Below, in pieces: positions 1 to 12,875 of a stretch of 64,000 nucleotides of DNA. Numbering within the stretch: position 1 is the first letter of the stretch; each line of letters opens with the position of its first letter. The position numbers and the translations under genes are program-made. The notes under the pieces were generated by a model. The model had not been told where the DNA came from, made no database searches, and saw nothing but the letters and a program-made list of their open reading frames with translations. Source of the stretch: Dioscorea cayenensis subsp. rotundata (lineage: Eukaryota; Streptophyta; Magnoliopsida; Dioscoreales; Dioscoreaceae); the NCBI RefSeq assembly GCF_009730915.1, contig NC_052484.1, positions 248,001 through 312,000 of the forward strand, read 5' to 3'.

Positions 1-1181
1 TTTTTCCACAAATATATAGTTGGCTTTATTTATTTATTTTTAATTTTTTTGTTATTGTCAGAATAGGTGTGTGTAAGAGTTTATTTTTTTAAATTTGTTT
101 AAGTAAAGCTTTTGCCATTATATATTCCAAACTTATCAATGATATTTAAAATTGGTTTGCGTTAATGTTATCATCTAATTTTTTATTCAAACGATTAGGT
201 ATGGTGTCAATCCAGCTTTGAATTTGAGACTATTTTAGTAATTTATCTAAAAACTTAACATAGTAACTACCCCCTAGTTATTGCCTAGTGAGTGGTGTTT
301 GGTTTGAGCTATTTGGCGATATTTTTTGTTGACTCATGCCCAATATGTGTGGAAGTCGAATCAACTTCAAGATATCATCTAGGACCATGTACCAGAAATC
401 AAACACTAGCTTTGGGTTAAAATCTGGAATCCATGATGCTTATGCTCTGAAGCCACACAACCAAAATATTCATAAGGGTGTGTTTTGTTGAAGGTCGTTG
501 CATATCTTCCTGATTTGAGTTTCATGGACTTTAATTTCATATTATAATAGTTTTGTATTTGATTGGGGCTATTTCAAAGCCAGAAGTAGAGATGTTGGCA
601 GGATTTGAAAATTTTGATTTGGAGAATGAACCAAGGAGATTAGTCCAAATGCAAGTAGAGGGAGTTGTAATGATGAATAAAATCTAGATTTCAAACTATG
701 CCCATTTTGTTGTAAGTTGAGACTAAGATTTTAAACAGTAATTGGTTTTTTCAAATTCATGCTGTAATGAAATATAAATAAATAAATAAATATTGGATTT
801 TGGTTACCAGATTTGGAGCTGGATAACCAATTACAATCAGCCAAACATTCTCTTAAGTGTAAATAATCATGTTGGGTGGGAGTTATCCTTGCTTTTCTTG
901 TATTCCAGTTCATTCCATTTGGCCCCTTATTCCAAAATAAAATGGTGTTACCTGGTCTGTACTAGGTTATCCCTCGACCAAACACTATCAGGCCAATCAA
1001 GCATGCAAAATATTACCTTGTCCTCCTCCCCATCGTTTTGTCTTGTCTTCATATGATTGGACTAAAAGAATACCAATGGAGTATTAAAAAACACTCTGAT
1101 TTTTTTTTCGCAATTTGCTCCATAATGATTTTCACTGTTACTCTTTTAATTCTGCGAGTGTTAATGCTTGTGTATTCCCAG
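1..1181. other. Intron or upstream part of the PP2A B'' gene, no coding exon seen
   Basis: This AT-rich stretch ends at the splice acceptor of the first recognisable PP2A B'' exon. I found none of the upstream B'' protein in it, so it is either one long intron or several introns with the exons outside the window. The short open frames here have no family resemblance. Confidence 0.5.
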
Positions 1182-1820
1182 GTTCAAGTGCATTGATCTA
1201 GATGGAAATGGGATTCTAACATCCAATGAGATGCAATTCTTTTATGAAGAACAGTTACATCGTATGGAATGCATGGCACAGGAACCTGTACTATTTGAAG
1301 ATATTCTCTGCCAGATGGTCGATATGATTGGACCCGAGGTCATATTATTTGTTTGAACTACGCCTCTGCATGACAGATGTAATATTAGTATTATTGAGAA
1401 CTATTCTTTGTGCAGAACGAGAGCTACTTCACCCTACGTGATCTAAAAGGCTGCAAACTTTCAGGAAATGTTTTTAATATTCTTTTCAACCTAAACAAGT
1501 TTATGGCTTTTGAAACTCGTGATCCGTTCCTTATTCGCCAGGTCAGTGCTGCCATTCTTCTCTTCTATATGAGTTTCCCCTACTCCCTTCAGTTATAGCT
1601 GTGTTGCATATGGGGTGATCCATTGCTTCTTTATTTATTGCTAACCAATGTCATGTATGTGAATACGATGTTTCTGCAGGAGCGTGAAGATCCGACTCTG
1701 ACTGAGTGGGATCGTTTTGCACATAGGGAATATATTAGGCTGTCTATGGAAGAAGATGGTGAAGATGCCTCTAATGGAAGTGGTGATGTCTGGGATGAAT
1801 CTCTTGAGGCTCCCTTTTGA
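1182..1820 (+). CDS. Protein phosphatase 2A regulatory subunit B'' (3' exons only)
   Basis: This is the C-terminal end of a PP2A B'' (PR72-type) subunit, the Ca2+-binding regulatory subunit that directs the PP2A catalytic core to substrates. Three exons are visible: 1182-1338, 1416-1541 and 1680-1820. All junctions are AG/GT and in phase. The first exon encodes an EF-hand loop ([12 protein letters not shown]), then [16 protein letters not shown]. The second encodes [19 protein letters not shown]. The third encodes [19 protein letters not shown] and ends with TGA at 1818-1820. These blocks match the plant At5g44090-like B'' family and differ from TON2/FASS, whose C-terminus is distinct. Upstream exons, including the N-terminus and first EF hand, lie left of the window. 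A donor (gtgagt) 11 nt after the stop suggests a 3' UTR intron. Confidence 0.9.
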
Positions 1821-2579
1821 ATTAAATTTTGGTGAGTGGCTACTATTCTTGATGCTAAATGATGATTTGTCATCATTGTTTCCGATATTACTTGTGCGTT
1901 TATTGCAGCTAGATAATAAAGCTGGCCAAATTATATGGCTGTTGCAGATCAAAGAAGAAAATTTCCTAGATACCTTTATTGTTTTTGCCCACCTGTAGCT
2001 TATTATTTTCTAGGATTGAAAGTTGCTTGCAGTTCTTGATGGCTAAATATATCTTCATCATATCTTTTAATTTTGTATTCAACCCAACTTTCGAAGAGAG
2101 AGTTTTTATTGTCTGCTTAAAGGAATTTGGTCAATCCGCACTCCGACTAGCAGGTTCTATGTTTTGTTAGAATAAATTCTTTCTATAAATAACCTGTGTA
2201 ATTTGTTTCCTCAAAAGCAACTTGCGCATAAGCACTTTATTCAATAATCTTACTTTCAATTAGTTATTGGTTCATAGTACATCTGACAAATTTAGCCCTA
2301 ACACCTTATTTCTGCAATTATCTTTTTCTGCATTGTCACTGTTGTGTCCTACCACTCATAATGGACTTGCAATGCAAATCTTTTCTTTGCTAGTGTTGAT
2401 GGAGCAATATTGATTAAAACTTCTCAGCTTTTTTAATTTTGAAAATCTAAAACTCATGATTAGACCTGCATCTATGCAAATCTAGGCTAGTGTTGGTGGA
2501 ATCAATGATTACTCTCCAGCTAAAATTTCATAATTGCTTAGTTTAATAGACTTCCCTGTTCGTCTAATCTGTGTGCAGG

Positions 2580-2960
2580 TGCAATCAACGGAAACCTGGT
2601 CCTTTTGATGTTTTGCTGAAGGTGGCTGATCGGAAAGACAGCTACACGTCTCCAACACTCTTTCAAGGAACCCTTGATGCAGCTTCTCGGCATCACTGTT
2701 TGATTATATGATTTCCACCGCGCATCAAACTTCGGATTGTAAATTGTACTGTGTGCAAGATTAAAATTCTTCTGCTGCTTGTTGAAGCTGGAGCTGGTTT
2801 GGCATTCCATAAAGGAATGCTCTGTTTTGACATCCGAGTTGCGAGGTGCCGGTGCTGACCAGTTCAATCTCTTTTTGTCTTTTTGCTTGATAATCAGGAC
2901 TAGTAGTAGATCTCAGGGTTTTAAATGGATTTTATTTTCATCTGTCAAGTCTTATTCTTA
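2580..2960 (+). other. Probable second 3' UTR exon of the PP2A B'' gene
   Basis: A GT donor at 1832, 11 nt after the B'' stop codon, can pair with the acceptor ending at 2579 (tgtgcag). That leaves a non-coding terminal exon starting at 2580. The stretch is less AT-rich than its surroundings and has no long open frame. The end is an estimate. Because the stop lies under 50 nt from the junction, the intron would not be expected to trigger nonsense-mediated decay. Confidence 0.45.
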
Positions 2961-3056
2961 ACAGAGAATTAATTCATGTTTTGTTGTTGCTCTATTGAAT
3001 TTGTTCCTTCCTTTCCCATCTGCAACTCCTGGTGGATATATAGGCTTTAGCAATAT

Positions 3057-3057
3057 C

Positions 3058-3092
<35 letters not shown>

Positions 3093-3100
3093 GTATGTAT
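3057..3100. repeat. Compound TA/GTAT microsatellite
   Basis: A run of AT dinucleotides passes directly into five GTAT units. It is visible by eye and lies in the spacer downstream of the PP2A B'' gene. Confidence 0.9.
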
Positions 3101-3329
3101 TTATATATATTGTTTTGGTTGGTTACTTTTCCATTACTTGATGCATGGTTTTCTAGTTTTTTTTATTTTGATTTTTATCCTTGTCTGTTCATTGATATGT
3201 GAATGTTGTTTGAGAATGTGTTTTAGGTTTATCTTTTATTCAATGGTTTTAGGCATTGGATATCCAGACAGCGGTAAATTTTTTATTATGGCACCAAATT
3301 ATGTGTGTTTTTTTTTTTTTTTAATTTTT

Positions 3330-3660
3330 GAGAACCAAACTTTAGTTTGAATTAAAACGGTTATTTAACTTTAATTTTGTTTTACCAAGTGGTAATCACT
3401 TGAGAGTTTTTAGTTTTTTTTTAATTGATATATGTTGCAAATTCTTTATTAATATATATATATATATGACATGTTCAATTGTTAATTCTATCTCATTTAC
3501 TAATAAAAAATTCTTGACATTTCATCGTAAAAATAAATTGGAATTTATTAAATGATTTTTTGGTGAAATAAAATTGAAGATGGATAATCATTTCGATTTA
3601 AATCGAAGTTTGGATTTTAAAATGAAAAAGTGTATAGTTAGATTTTATATAACAAAATAT
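3330..3660. repeat. Dispersed repeat, copy 1 (partner at 20.26-20.60 kb)
   Basis: The order of landmarks matches the later copy: a C/G-poor head, TTTAATTTTGTTTTTACCA-like text, a TGATTA/AATCACTTGAGAG block, a TA run, a TCTCATTTACTAATA-like block, GGTGAAA(C/T)AAAATTGAA, then TCGAAGTTT. The two copies are clearly diverged. No terminal inverted repeats or target duplication could be fixed, so the class is unknown. Confidence 0.6.
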
Positions 3661-4851
3661 GATGGAAAAGAAAAGTGCATGTGTTTGTTTATAACCTGCC
3701 CAAAATGAAATGTTTTTTTGATGTTTGGGATGTATGTAAGCATATAATGTAAATGTTTTATGTATAAGCATGCATTGATGTTGGTTTCATGATAAATGGT
3801 TTTTTGCCTGTGTATTATATCTTTTCTATTTCGTATTAACTATCACATTTGAATAAATATTAAAATCATCATTAAAATTTTCAAAATTTTAAAAAAAAAA
3901 TTGTAGGATAAAACATGTCTGTTCTTAATAAAGTTATTTACTGTACACATCTCCATCTGAACGAGAAGGTTAAAATTTTAAAAAAATAATTAATATTTAA
4001 AGAAATATGAAGATGATCAATAATTTGAAAAAAGAAAATTTTTAACTGTGACAACGGCGGGAGTAATTGCGCATTAGAAGATACTTATGCAATAAAAACA
4101 TAATAAATAAAGAAAAAAAAGTTCTATAATACATGAACAATGAATCATTTGAATCAATTAGTATTAAAAAATAAGGGGCTACATCCGGTGTAATATATCT
4201 ATATATATATATATTTTTTTTATGATAAAGTCAACAAATGATAAAACAAAGACAAATAAATACAGAGATGCGCCAATTAAATTGATTTGATTGATGTCCT
4301 AAAGATAACTTCCGGCCATACAACCCTAAAGGAAAAAATAAAAAGTATTCCGTACATAAAACTTCCACAGGAGATCCAGAAAATGAATTGTAGTATGAGA
4401 GATCTTGAGTTCACTCACAAGCGCGGATACATCGGTTGTAATAGAGAAAAAAATTATATATTTTTTAAGTAAAATAATAATAACAAGTTAAGACATGTTC
4501 AGATTATTTTAAAAATAAAATATTTTTTTTTGAAAAAGTGTTTATTTTTCCCCTTAAATAATTATTATTTAAAAAAAAAACATATTTGAACAAGTTTTGT
4601 CATAAATCCTAATGAAATATAGAAAAGTTCATGGGTTTATATGAAAAATATCACTCCCTCTACAAGCCCTACTAATAAATTCAACCTCGTTCTCTCTAAT
4701 GGCGCCCTTTCATCCCGCAGCCAAAATGGAGCTCCGTTTCCAGAACGGAGGTAGATGATCCATGGTCGATCGCCTGAAATCGAGCTTCCTTCTCAGTGAG
4801 AAATTCCTCTTTTTTTCCTCTTTCGATTGATAGTCTGGTTCCTAGGATTCA

Positions 4852-7800
4852 ATGAGGTTTCGAAGATGGTATTGTTCTCTTTCTTCGTTGCCATCTCCTT
4901 CCAAGAAGGTTTCCAAGCGGAGCGAAGTGGCCAAGGTGAAGAGAACCATGGCTATCAAGTCCTTCGTTCAGAGGTCGCACAATCTCTGCTTTTTTTTTTC
5001 TTTGTTTGCTTTTACTTGATCATTTTGGTGATTAATTTTCTTTTATTTTTTTAATTTTTTGAGTTTTTTCTAGCTGGTTTCTTGTGTATTTGTAGTTTGA
5101 TAAGCTTGAATGAATTCCTTCTTTCATCTGAGAACAGTGTGCTTGATCAATATGGAATGCAGCACATTGTGAATGAAAAGTATTTAAGATCAATTTTGTT
5201 CTTTTTTTAATAAATGGTGATTGCTTTGGTGGAGGTATCAGGTCTGGCATTGTGAGTTTTTATAGTTTTTTTTTTAATGTGAATTTTTGTAGCTAGTTTA
5301 TTGCTCATTTTTAGAAGATAAGCTTGAATTAGTTCTTTCATTTCACAGTTGAGTGTTTGATCAGTATGGATTGTGATCTGCTTTGTTATATATACAGCAC
5401 ATTGTTAATGATATTTATTTCAGATTGTTTTCTAAATAAATAGTGTTTTCCTTTGTTAGAAATGTTTCGTATGACATGATTCATACCTAATTTTGTTGAT
5501 CGAGTTTTTCTATGTTCTATTTTTTTTTCCTTTTTTGAGTTTTTGTTAGGTAATTTTTTAGCATTTTTATTTGATAAGGTTAAATTTCTTCTTTTGTTCT
5601 ACAGGATGTGATGTTTGATCAGGTAGAAATTGTGATTTGCTTTGTAATCTGGAACATTGTTATGAAATGTATATAATCATTCCATGGTGCTTTCTGTTTG
5701 TTGTTACGCTTGAGCTATCAAGTTTTTATTCCTAATTTTCATTTCTATGTTGTTACAAATAATGATCCAACAACAGGTAAATAAGAAATGATTGCTTTTT
5801 GTATGTGTGTATATATACATATGACATTTAGCTTAAATTTTCAGTTGGATTGAGCGCACTTATCATGTCCGTGTTAGATGCTTTCTTTTTTAATTGCATT
5901 AGATGTCTTTTTATTTTGTAGAAGGATGGGGATTAATACGGATGCCTAATGTGTTTCTTTGATATTTTCCTATGTACTTTTAGGTGCTCCTAATTTCTTT
6001 TTGCTGTTGTATCTACACGAACACTAACAATACCATATTATTATATCCAGGCATAATATCCCCTTTTTACTTGCAATGTATGCAGGTATATGCTGGCAAA
6101 CCCTGGAGTCTTTCCCAAACCAACAGAAGTTCGTGATGCTGTTGGTGGATCATGGAACATTGTGAAAGAAATTCTCGCAAAAATGAAAGCAGAGATGCTG
6201 CCTGCTTCTCAAATTGATCAGTCAACTGCAAGTACAAGCTTCGTAGCAGATGGTTCTGATGCTAAAGAGGTGGAAGGAAATATGGGCAGTGGCACAGTCA
6301 ACACAGATGAAGGGTTTGGGGCATTAACTGAAATGCTCGATGTGGCAAAATCGCGTACCATGGAAGATAAAGATTCAGCAGTTTTAGCATCAGTGAAGAA
6401 TTCAGAAAATTTTGAGGTGCTTCAACCCAAAAAGAGGCAAGAAACAATGGAGGATTTCACAACTTCTGGTTCTGTTAGCAACCAGCATTTACTTTGTTTA
6501 ATGAATCAAATTGTTGGAGAAGGAAAACAGAATACAGTGGCTAAAGATACTCATAGACACTCCTTGAAGGCAAAAACTCTGGAAGATGCTTCTTCACCCT
6601 GCAGAAGTGAGGGCTACAGAAGAAGAATAGATGGCATGGCTTCAAGTCATTATTCCTTGGCTCCGAACCAGAAAAACTCAGAATTAGACAACACATCACC
6701 CAGAAATCCTGTTAGTTTGGTTGAGTTATTTACCCATAGAGCTGAAAAGATCAGTTTTGATTGCCCAAATGTTAACACTTTGAAGAGAGTGACACCTGTG
6801 AATTTTAGTGAGGAAGGCCCCAGCTCAATGAATCAAACTGTTGGAGCAGAAGAAAACGAACAAACTACAGTGACTGCAGATACTAATAGGTACTCCTTTA
6901 AGGCCAAATCTCTGGAAGATGCTTCTTCTCCCTGCAGAAGTGAAGATTACGGAAGAAGGATAGGTGGCATGGCTTCAAATCATGATTCCTTGGCCCTGGA
7001 CCAGAGAAACTCAGAATTGGGCAAAACATCACCCAGAAATCTTCCTAGTTTGGTTGAGTTATTTAACCGAAATGCTGAAAATATTGTGCTTGACTGCCCA
7101 AATGTTGACACTATGAAGAAAGTGACACCTGTAAATCTTAGTGAGGAAGGCCCTGGTTCACTTGAAAATCTCAAAAAACATCCAAACTTGAGTTACAATT
7201 ATGTGTTTGGTGAAAAGATCATGAAACAAGCTGATTATTTAAAGCTTAAGAAAGTGCATAGTGAGGAATCCGAGATGCAACTGGGAGTTAAAGGCAATCT
7301 TGATGGTATTGTTAAGCTTACAAGGGATACACTAAAGATGGAATCTTGGGCTGATAAATCTTCGAATAAAATTAATTTACCTTGCAAAGAAGCTTCTGTA
7401 GGAAATTCAAAGGCGTTTGTACATCAGAGCTTGAAACATTTGGGTTTGAACGATCAGCATACATCCAGGAGCCAGCTTGAGAAGAAACAGGCTAATATGC
7501 CTTCTGAAGGCCCTGGTTCACTTGAACGTCTCAATAAACATCCGAACTTGAGTTACGATTATGCGTTTGGTGAAAAGATTATGAAACAAGCGGATTATTT
7601 AAAGCTTAAGAAAGTACACAGTGAGGAGTTCGAGATGGAACTGGGAGTTAAAGGCAGTCTTGATGGTATTGTTAAGCTCACAAGTGATACGCTAAAGATG
7701 GGATCTTGGGCTAATGAATCTTCGAATAAAATTAATTTACTTCGCAAAGGAGCTTCTGTAGGAAATTCAAAGGCGTTTGTACATCAGAGCTTGAAACATT

Positions 7801-9631
7801 TGTGTTTGAACGATCAGCATACATCCAGGAGCCAGCTTGAGAAGAAACAGGCTAATATGCCTTATGAAGTAACTGAAAGTGAAGAAAATGAGGATTCAAA
7901 TTGCTTAAAACTGGAGACAATTCTATTGGACAAAGATGAGAAGGCAGTGGACACATCTGATGGGCTGAACTCTCTATTTATCAGTGATGAGAGTGATTCT
8001 GATATCTCTGCTTTTGAATATCCAAGTCCTGAACCAAATAATGAGGTTCTTTCTTCAATGAAAGGATTTCATGTAAATATAAATCGACACGATGAAAAAA
8101 TCGCCCTTGACAACAGGCTGCTGGTGTATTTTTTGCCTAAAATAGCCAAGGTGAAAGATCTTATCCAAGCTTTTGGTGACTCTGGGCCTATTTCTGAAAT
8201 CAATATACTTCCATCAAGGGAAAACCGTTTCAACTATGCGCAAGTTTTCTTCAAGGTAGTTCCTCCTGACTTGTCTTCAAACATCTTCTTTGCTTTCGGG
8301 CTCTACTGTACACTAATAAAGACCAAGAAACTAATGTTATTAACTGAATGCTGTGATGTAAATGCTGCCAAAATATAGCAAAATCAATAGTTCATAGTTT
8401 TGATGCCTTTTCTGTTGCAGTTCATCTTTGCAAATTAAAGGAAATAGACACAATGGATACATTATCAATGGATAATAATAAGGTTGTTGATGAGTTGTAA
8501 CTGTGTTTTTCCAGGTCTGACAATTCTTTATGCTTAGGTTGGCAAGCTTGTGTTTATATGCTGTGATATCTTCTTTTTTTTTCTCTCTAATTTATTAGGT
8601 GCTTCTGTAACTAGATGTTCTTTCTGCCTATTTAAATTATATATATAGACATATATTTCATTTGAGCCTTACAGAAATCTCGTTGTTTGGCAGACAAACG
8701 AGGGACTGAGAAAAGCTCTAAGCAAAACCGATGTGGCTGTAGGTGGTGCTGATGTTGCTATGAAGGCTGCCATTACACCATCAGAGATATGTGACAGAAT
8801 GTTTTGTACAGAGCAAGTTAACAATGCAGATTTCCCTGACCATTTTCTAAAACATCCAAGCCGAACAGTCGTTATAAATGGATTACCTGACAATTTATCT
8901 TTTAATCACCTGAAGTGTGCACTCTCTACCTGGGGAAGAATCACCAGCGTTGTTATGGGAGCTTCCGTTTCCACCGTATTCGTTGAATTTGAGGTGATGT
9001 TTGTTTCTCTATTAATAAATCTCTTTTATCAGTAAAAACTCTTAGATATCTGCCTTATGAAATCAAAACTGATTGTTGTCTGCAGTCGGAAAAATCAAAA
9101 GAAAGAGCTCTCGCCAAAGCGACCATCTCAATATCAGGATTAACACTATCTATCCTTCGGGTGGATGCCCCGAAAACAACCATCATCCGAATATCAAATG
9201 TGAATCCTGTCAGCGGAGCAACAAAAGTTCACTCAATCTGTGATTCATTCGGAAAAGTCAAGAAAGTGACCGGACGATATATCGACACTTTCGACATCCA
9301 TTTCAAATTGTCAGAATGGTCCAACATGTTGAAGATTATCAACAGGTAGTAAGACAATTTTGTTCTGCTGCTACCACCGAATGTTTTCTTTATTCCATTC
9401 ATCGTCTCTGTCAGGTTAAACGGCCTCGTAGTTGATCAGCACAAATGGACTGCACAACCGGCAACTCTCATTCCAGCTGAGGTACTTCAAGCACTATGGA
9501 ACAAACCTGAAGGTCAAAAACAAGTGCATGAGTTGGTTCGAAATATTTGCGAAAGAATAAGCGATGAATCGATAGATACATCGATAGATACATCTTTGCT
9601 TAGCCTCGCAGAAGAATATTCAAGATCATGA
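4852..9631 (+). CDS. RRM-containing RNA-binding protein with internal tandem duplications
   Basis: Five exons (4852-4973, 6086-8255, 8694-8993, 9086-9345, 9415-9631) join in phase to give 1022 residues. The start at 4852 gives a basic, Ser/Arg-rich N-terminus lacking acidic residues early on (MRFRRWYCSLSSLPSPSKKV), which looks like an organelle, probably mitochondrial, presequence. Next comes a short conserved block (NPGVFPKPTEVRDAVGGSWN, about residues 45-64). The C-terminal third has RRM-like folds at about 718-790 (RLLVYFLP), 821-890 (RTVVINGLP) and possibly 895-960 (TTIIRISNV). The centre is two direct duplications of 109 and 120 residues. The inference is an organellar or nuclear RNA-binding protein; RNA targets cannot be read from sequence. 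A frame running past the exon 2 donor to 8378 is intron read-through. Confidence 0.8.
6501..7154 (+). repeat. In-frame tandem duplication A, 2 x 327 bp
   Basis: Copy 1 starts at 6501 and copy 2 at 6828, a period of 327 bp (109 codons). Both encode MNQ(I/T)VG at the start, LEDASSPCRSE in the middle and a CPNV(N/D)T near the end. The copies are noticeably diverged, so this duplication looks older than duplication B. Confidence 0.9.
7146..7865 (+). repeat. In-frame tandem duplication B, 2 x 360 bp
   Basis: Copy 1 covers 7146-7505 and copy 2 covers 7506-7865, exactly 120 codons each. Shared text includes FGEKIMKQADYLKLKKVHSE and AFVHQSLKHL. The copies differ at only a small number of codons, mostly by missense changes, so the duplication is young compared with duplication A. 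Confidence 0.93.
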
Positions 9632-9639
9632 GATCTTCG

Positions 9640-10250
9640 TTAAATTCTTTGAACTTAATACATGCAGACTTATGAAGCTATTTTTGGTGATTTTGATTCA
9701 TATGTTTATATCAACTACTGATGAAACCTCATCTGGTTGATCCCTCTTTTTGTAGACCATGTCATTGTAATCACTTAGTTCTCTGTTTGAGCAGCAGAAA
9801 ATTTTGTCAATGTAACTCTCTGTTTGTGTGCTCTTTTTTTTTATTTTTTGTTTTATTTATTTTATTTTGCAAATGAATGTATTAATGATTGTTTATTGGA
9901 CTTTCCAAAGACAAGATATGTTTATAACTTGGACAAATATTAATATTATAATCAATTTTTTTATATTAATAAAACATCCACAATATTTTAATAATTAGAG
10001 GTAATTTCAAAACATGTTCATGCTATTCTTGAATTTATTCCCTAACAAAATACTTCACAAGAGAAAAAAAAAAACACAGATAATTGTAATTAAAAATTTA
10101 ACTCTAAACAAAACACAAGGTGAAATCCTCTCAAAGATCGATCAAAATTCATCGATAAAATTAGAACAAAGTTAAATTAAAGAAAGAAGAGGAAAATCAA
10201 TGACACAATTGCAACTCAAATTCACTACATTTTGGCAAAACTAAGGGATC
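9640..10250. other. Convergent 3' spacer between the RRM and eL14 genes
   Basis: The RRM gene (+) and the eL14 gene (-) end towards each other here. It holds their 3' UTRs and AT-rich filler; nothing else is visible. Confidence 0.6.
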
Positions 10251-12844
10251 TCATGTTGCACTTTGCTTCTTCAGCTTCGCTAGTTCTTGTCGAATAGCAC
10301 CACCCCTCTGTAGACAAGATAATGCCGATATAATTGAGTCACAAGCCGTCAAAGATCAAAACATTAAGTATAACAAAAGGAGTTACTTCTAACCTTGATC
10401 TTCGCCAACATAACCTTAAATCGATCGAAGTCATTTAAAGAAGCTCTTTTCTTCTGCACAATCAGCTTTCTTCCCCACGAACTATTTTCCCATTTGTTTT
10501 TCACATCTGCGCAATCAGAATCCATCTTGGTTAAACCAGTGTCAAGAAACAACTCATTCCCGGTAAGATAAACCGATAATACACTACTTCACCTGCAGTC
10601 TGCATTGCGGCGATCAAGGATTTCTTCTTCGGTATCCTTGGAATGTCAATCTTGATGTCAGTCAGAGAAAGCCTCTTAAAATTCATCTGGCCTCGCACCA
10701 TATCCGGGGCATCAACCAAAGCCTGACAAGAATAAACAACACCATTGAGACATGAGTTATCGGAAGAAGTAGCTTCTCTAGTAAATATAACCAATTAAAA
10801 CACCAAAATTTAACTGATCATATCTCGTATTATATGGACAAATGCATGAGTATGAAGCGATTGCCACAAAAGTGATAAATGAAAGAGATCAATATCTTCT
10901 AATAAATTATCTAGATTACCAATTGAAAAGATCACATTATAGCACAAATGCATCATAGTGGGAAAGAAATTGCCACAAAGACGATAAACAAAAAAAGTTC
11001 AACATCTTCATATAGATTCTCTACTAATAATATTACCGATTAAGCAACACAATTTAGAATATTATATCATATACAAAATACATCATAGTATAAAGAGAGT
11101 TTGCCTCAAAGATGATGAATAAAATAGATCAGCATCATCATATCGCTTCTCTAGTAATACTACTGATTTAAGCACCACATCAAGATCACATCGTAGTATG
11201 AAGAATTGCCGAAATATTAATCAGAAGAGATCGACATCTTTACAATTGCACTAGTAGTATTGCCAATTTATGCGCCACAATTTAAAAGATCACATCATAT
11301 ACATAAATGCAGTATAGCATGAAGAGAGATTGCCACAGAAATGAATGAATGGAAACAATCAACATCTTCAAATAGCTCCTACGGTACAGTTAGCAATTTA
11401 AACACCACAATTTAGAAGATCTTACCATATACAAACATGCATCATAGCATAAAGAACTGCAACAAAAAATGGTATACAAAACATCGGTATCTTCATATAG
11501 CTACTCTAGTGCAATAAGCAATGCAAGAACACAAATTTAGAAGATCACATCATATACATAAATGCAGTATAGCATGAAGAGAGATTGCCACAGAAATGAA
11601 TGAATGGAAACAATCAACATCTTCGAATAGCTCCTAAAGTACAGTTAGCAATTTAAACACCACAATTTAGAAGATCTTACCATATACAAACATGCATCAT
11701 AGCATTAAGAACTGCAACAAAAATGGCGCCTAGAAACATCGGTATCTTCATATAGCTACTCTAGTGCAATAAGCAATGCAAGAACACAAATTTAGAAGAT
11801 CACATCATATACATAAATGCAGTATAGCATGAAGAGAGATTGCCACAGAAATGAATGAATAGAAACAATCAACATCTTTGAATAGCTCCTACGGTACAGT
11901 TAGCAATTTAAACACCACAATTTAGAAAATCTTACCATATACAAACATGCATCATAGCATAAAGAACTGCAACAAAAATGGTATACAAAAACATTGGTAT
12001 CTTCATATAGCTACTCTAGTGCAATAAAGCAATGCAAGAACACAAATTTAAGAAGATCACATCATATACATAAATGCAGTATAGCATGAAGAGAGATTGC
12101 CACAGAAATGAATGAATGGAAACAATCAACATCTTCGAATAGCTCCTAAAGTACAGTTAGCAATTTAAACACCACAATTTAGAAGATCTTACCATATACA
12201 AACATGCATCATAGCATAAAGAACTGCAACAAAAAATGGCATACAAAACATTGGTATCTTCATATAGCTACTCTAGTGCAATAAGCAATGCAAGAACACA
12301 AATTTAGAATATCACATCATACAACAAAAAAAATGATTTATGAAAAAGATCAGCATCTTCAAAATGGCTAAAATATAAAAAATCAAACCAAAAAAATATC
12401 ACAAAATTGCTTTTTTTGCCCTCTTTCTAATTGAAGCAAATGAACAATGTAACATCAACTTCAACAATCAATAAAGTATGATTATGAGTGATATTATAAC
12501 AACCAATAAGAGTTTTACATAGTTTTACATAAAGGTCATATCTTTCCGAAAATTTAGAGTTCTCTGATGATGAACCAATTGAGGATTCAAAAGGACAATG
12601 AATGCTTACGCGATTCTGATCGACAACATCGACAATGACAACAAGCTTGCCATAATCCTTGCCATAGTTCACCAGCGCCACCCTTCCAATCTCCACGTAT
12701 CGCTTAAAAGGCTTCAGATCACCAAAAGAAAACAAAAAAAAATCAAAGGCCAAAAAAATACAAATGGATTAAGGAAAAAAATCCACCATTTTACGCAAGA
12801 ATTGATGGATTGAGGATGCAATTAGGAGGAATTTCTCTCACCAT
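10251..12844 (-). CDS. RPL14: 60S ribosomal protein eL14 (RPL14)
   Basis: Five coding exons on the minus strand: 12844-12842 (the ATG alone), 12711-12610, 10722-10593, 10506-10394 and 10307-10251. They join in phase to a 134-residue protein, the same length as Arabidopsis L14. It starts [18 protein letters not shown], then [46 protein letters not shown] and [15 protein letters not shown]. eL14 is a structural protein of the large cytosolic ribosomal subunit. An ATG sitting alone at the end of exon 1, followed at once by the donor (gtgaga), is a compact arrangement. Intron 2 is 1.9 kb and packed with tandem repeats. The 5' leader carries telo-box motifs typical of plant ribosomal protein genes. 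Confidence 0.95.
10800..12320. repeat. Tandem and higher-order repeat inside eL14 intron 2
   Basis: From about 11288, near-identical units of about 256 bp start at 11288, 11543, 11798 and 12055, with a partial fifth near 12311. The landmark is GATCACATCATATACATAAA. Each 256-bp unit is itself two diverged half units of about 125 bp (one reads 'atgcagtatagcatgaagag', the other 'atgcatcatagcataaagaa'). The stretch 10800-11280 holds more diverged single half units. This is the organisation of a small satellite with a dimeric higher-order unit, wholly inside an intron. Confidence 0.9.
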
Positions 12845-12875
12845 GGCTAGGGCTTCGGCAGCTGGATTGGTGGTG

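Larger units (their letters stand above)
2961..4680. other. AT-rich intergenic spacer
   Basis: No gene is supported. It holds a TA microsatellite grading into GTAT repeats (3057-3100), a second TA run near 3451, and one copy of a dispersed repeat (about 3330-3660) also found near 20.3 kb. Confidence 0.7.

Noticed and set aside
10800-12320. Regularly spaced repeats that might suggest a CRISPR array
   Set aside because: Units are contiguous ~256-bp tandem repeats without unique spacers, in a plant intron.
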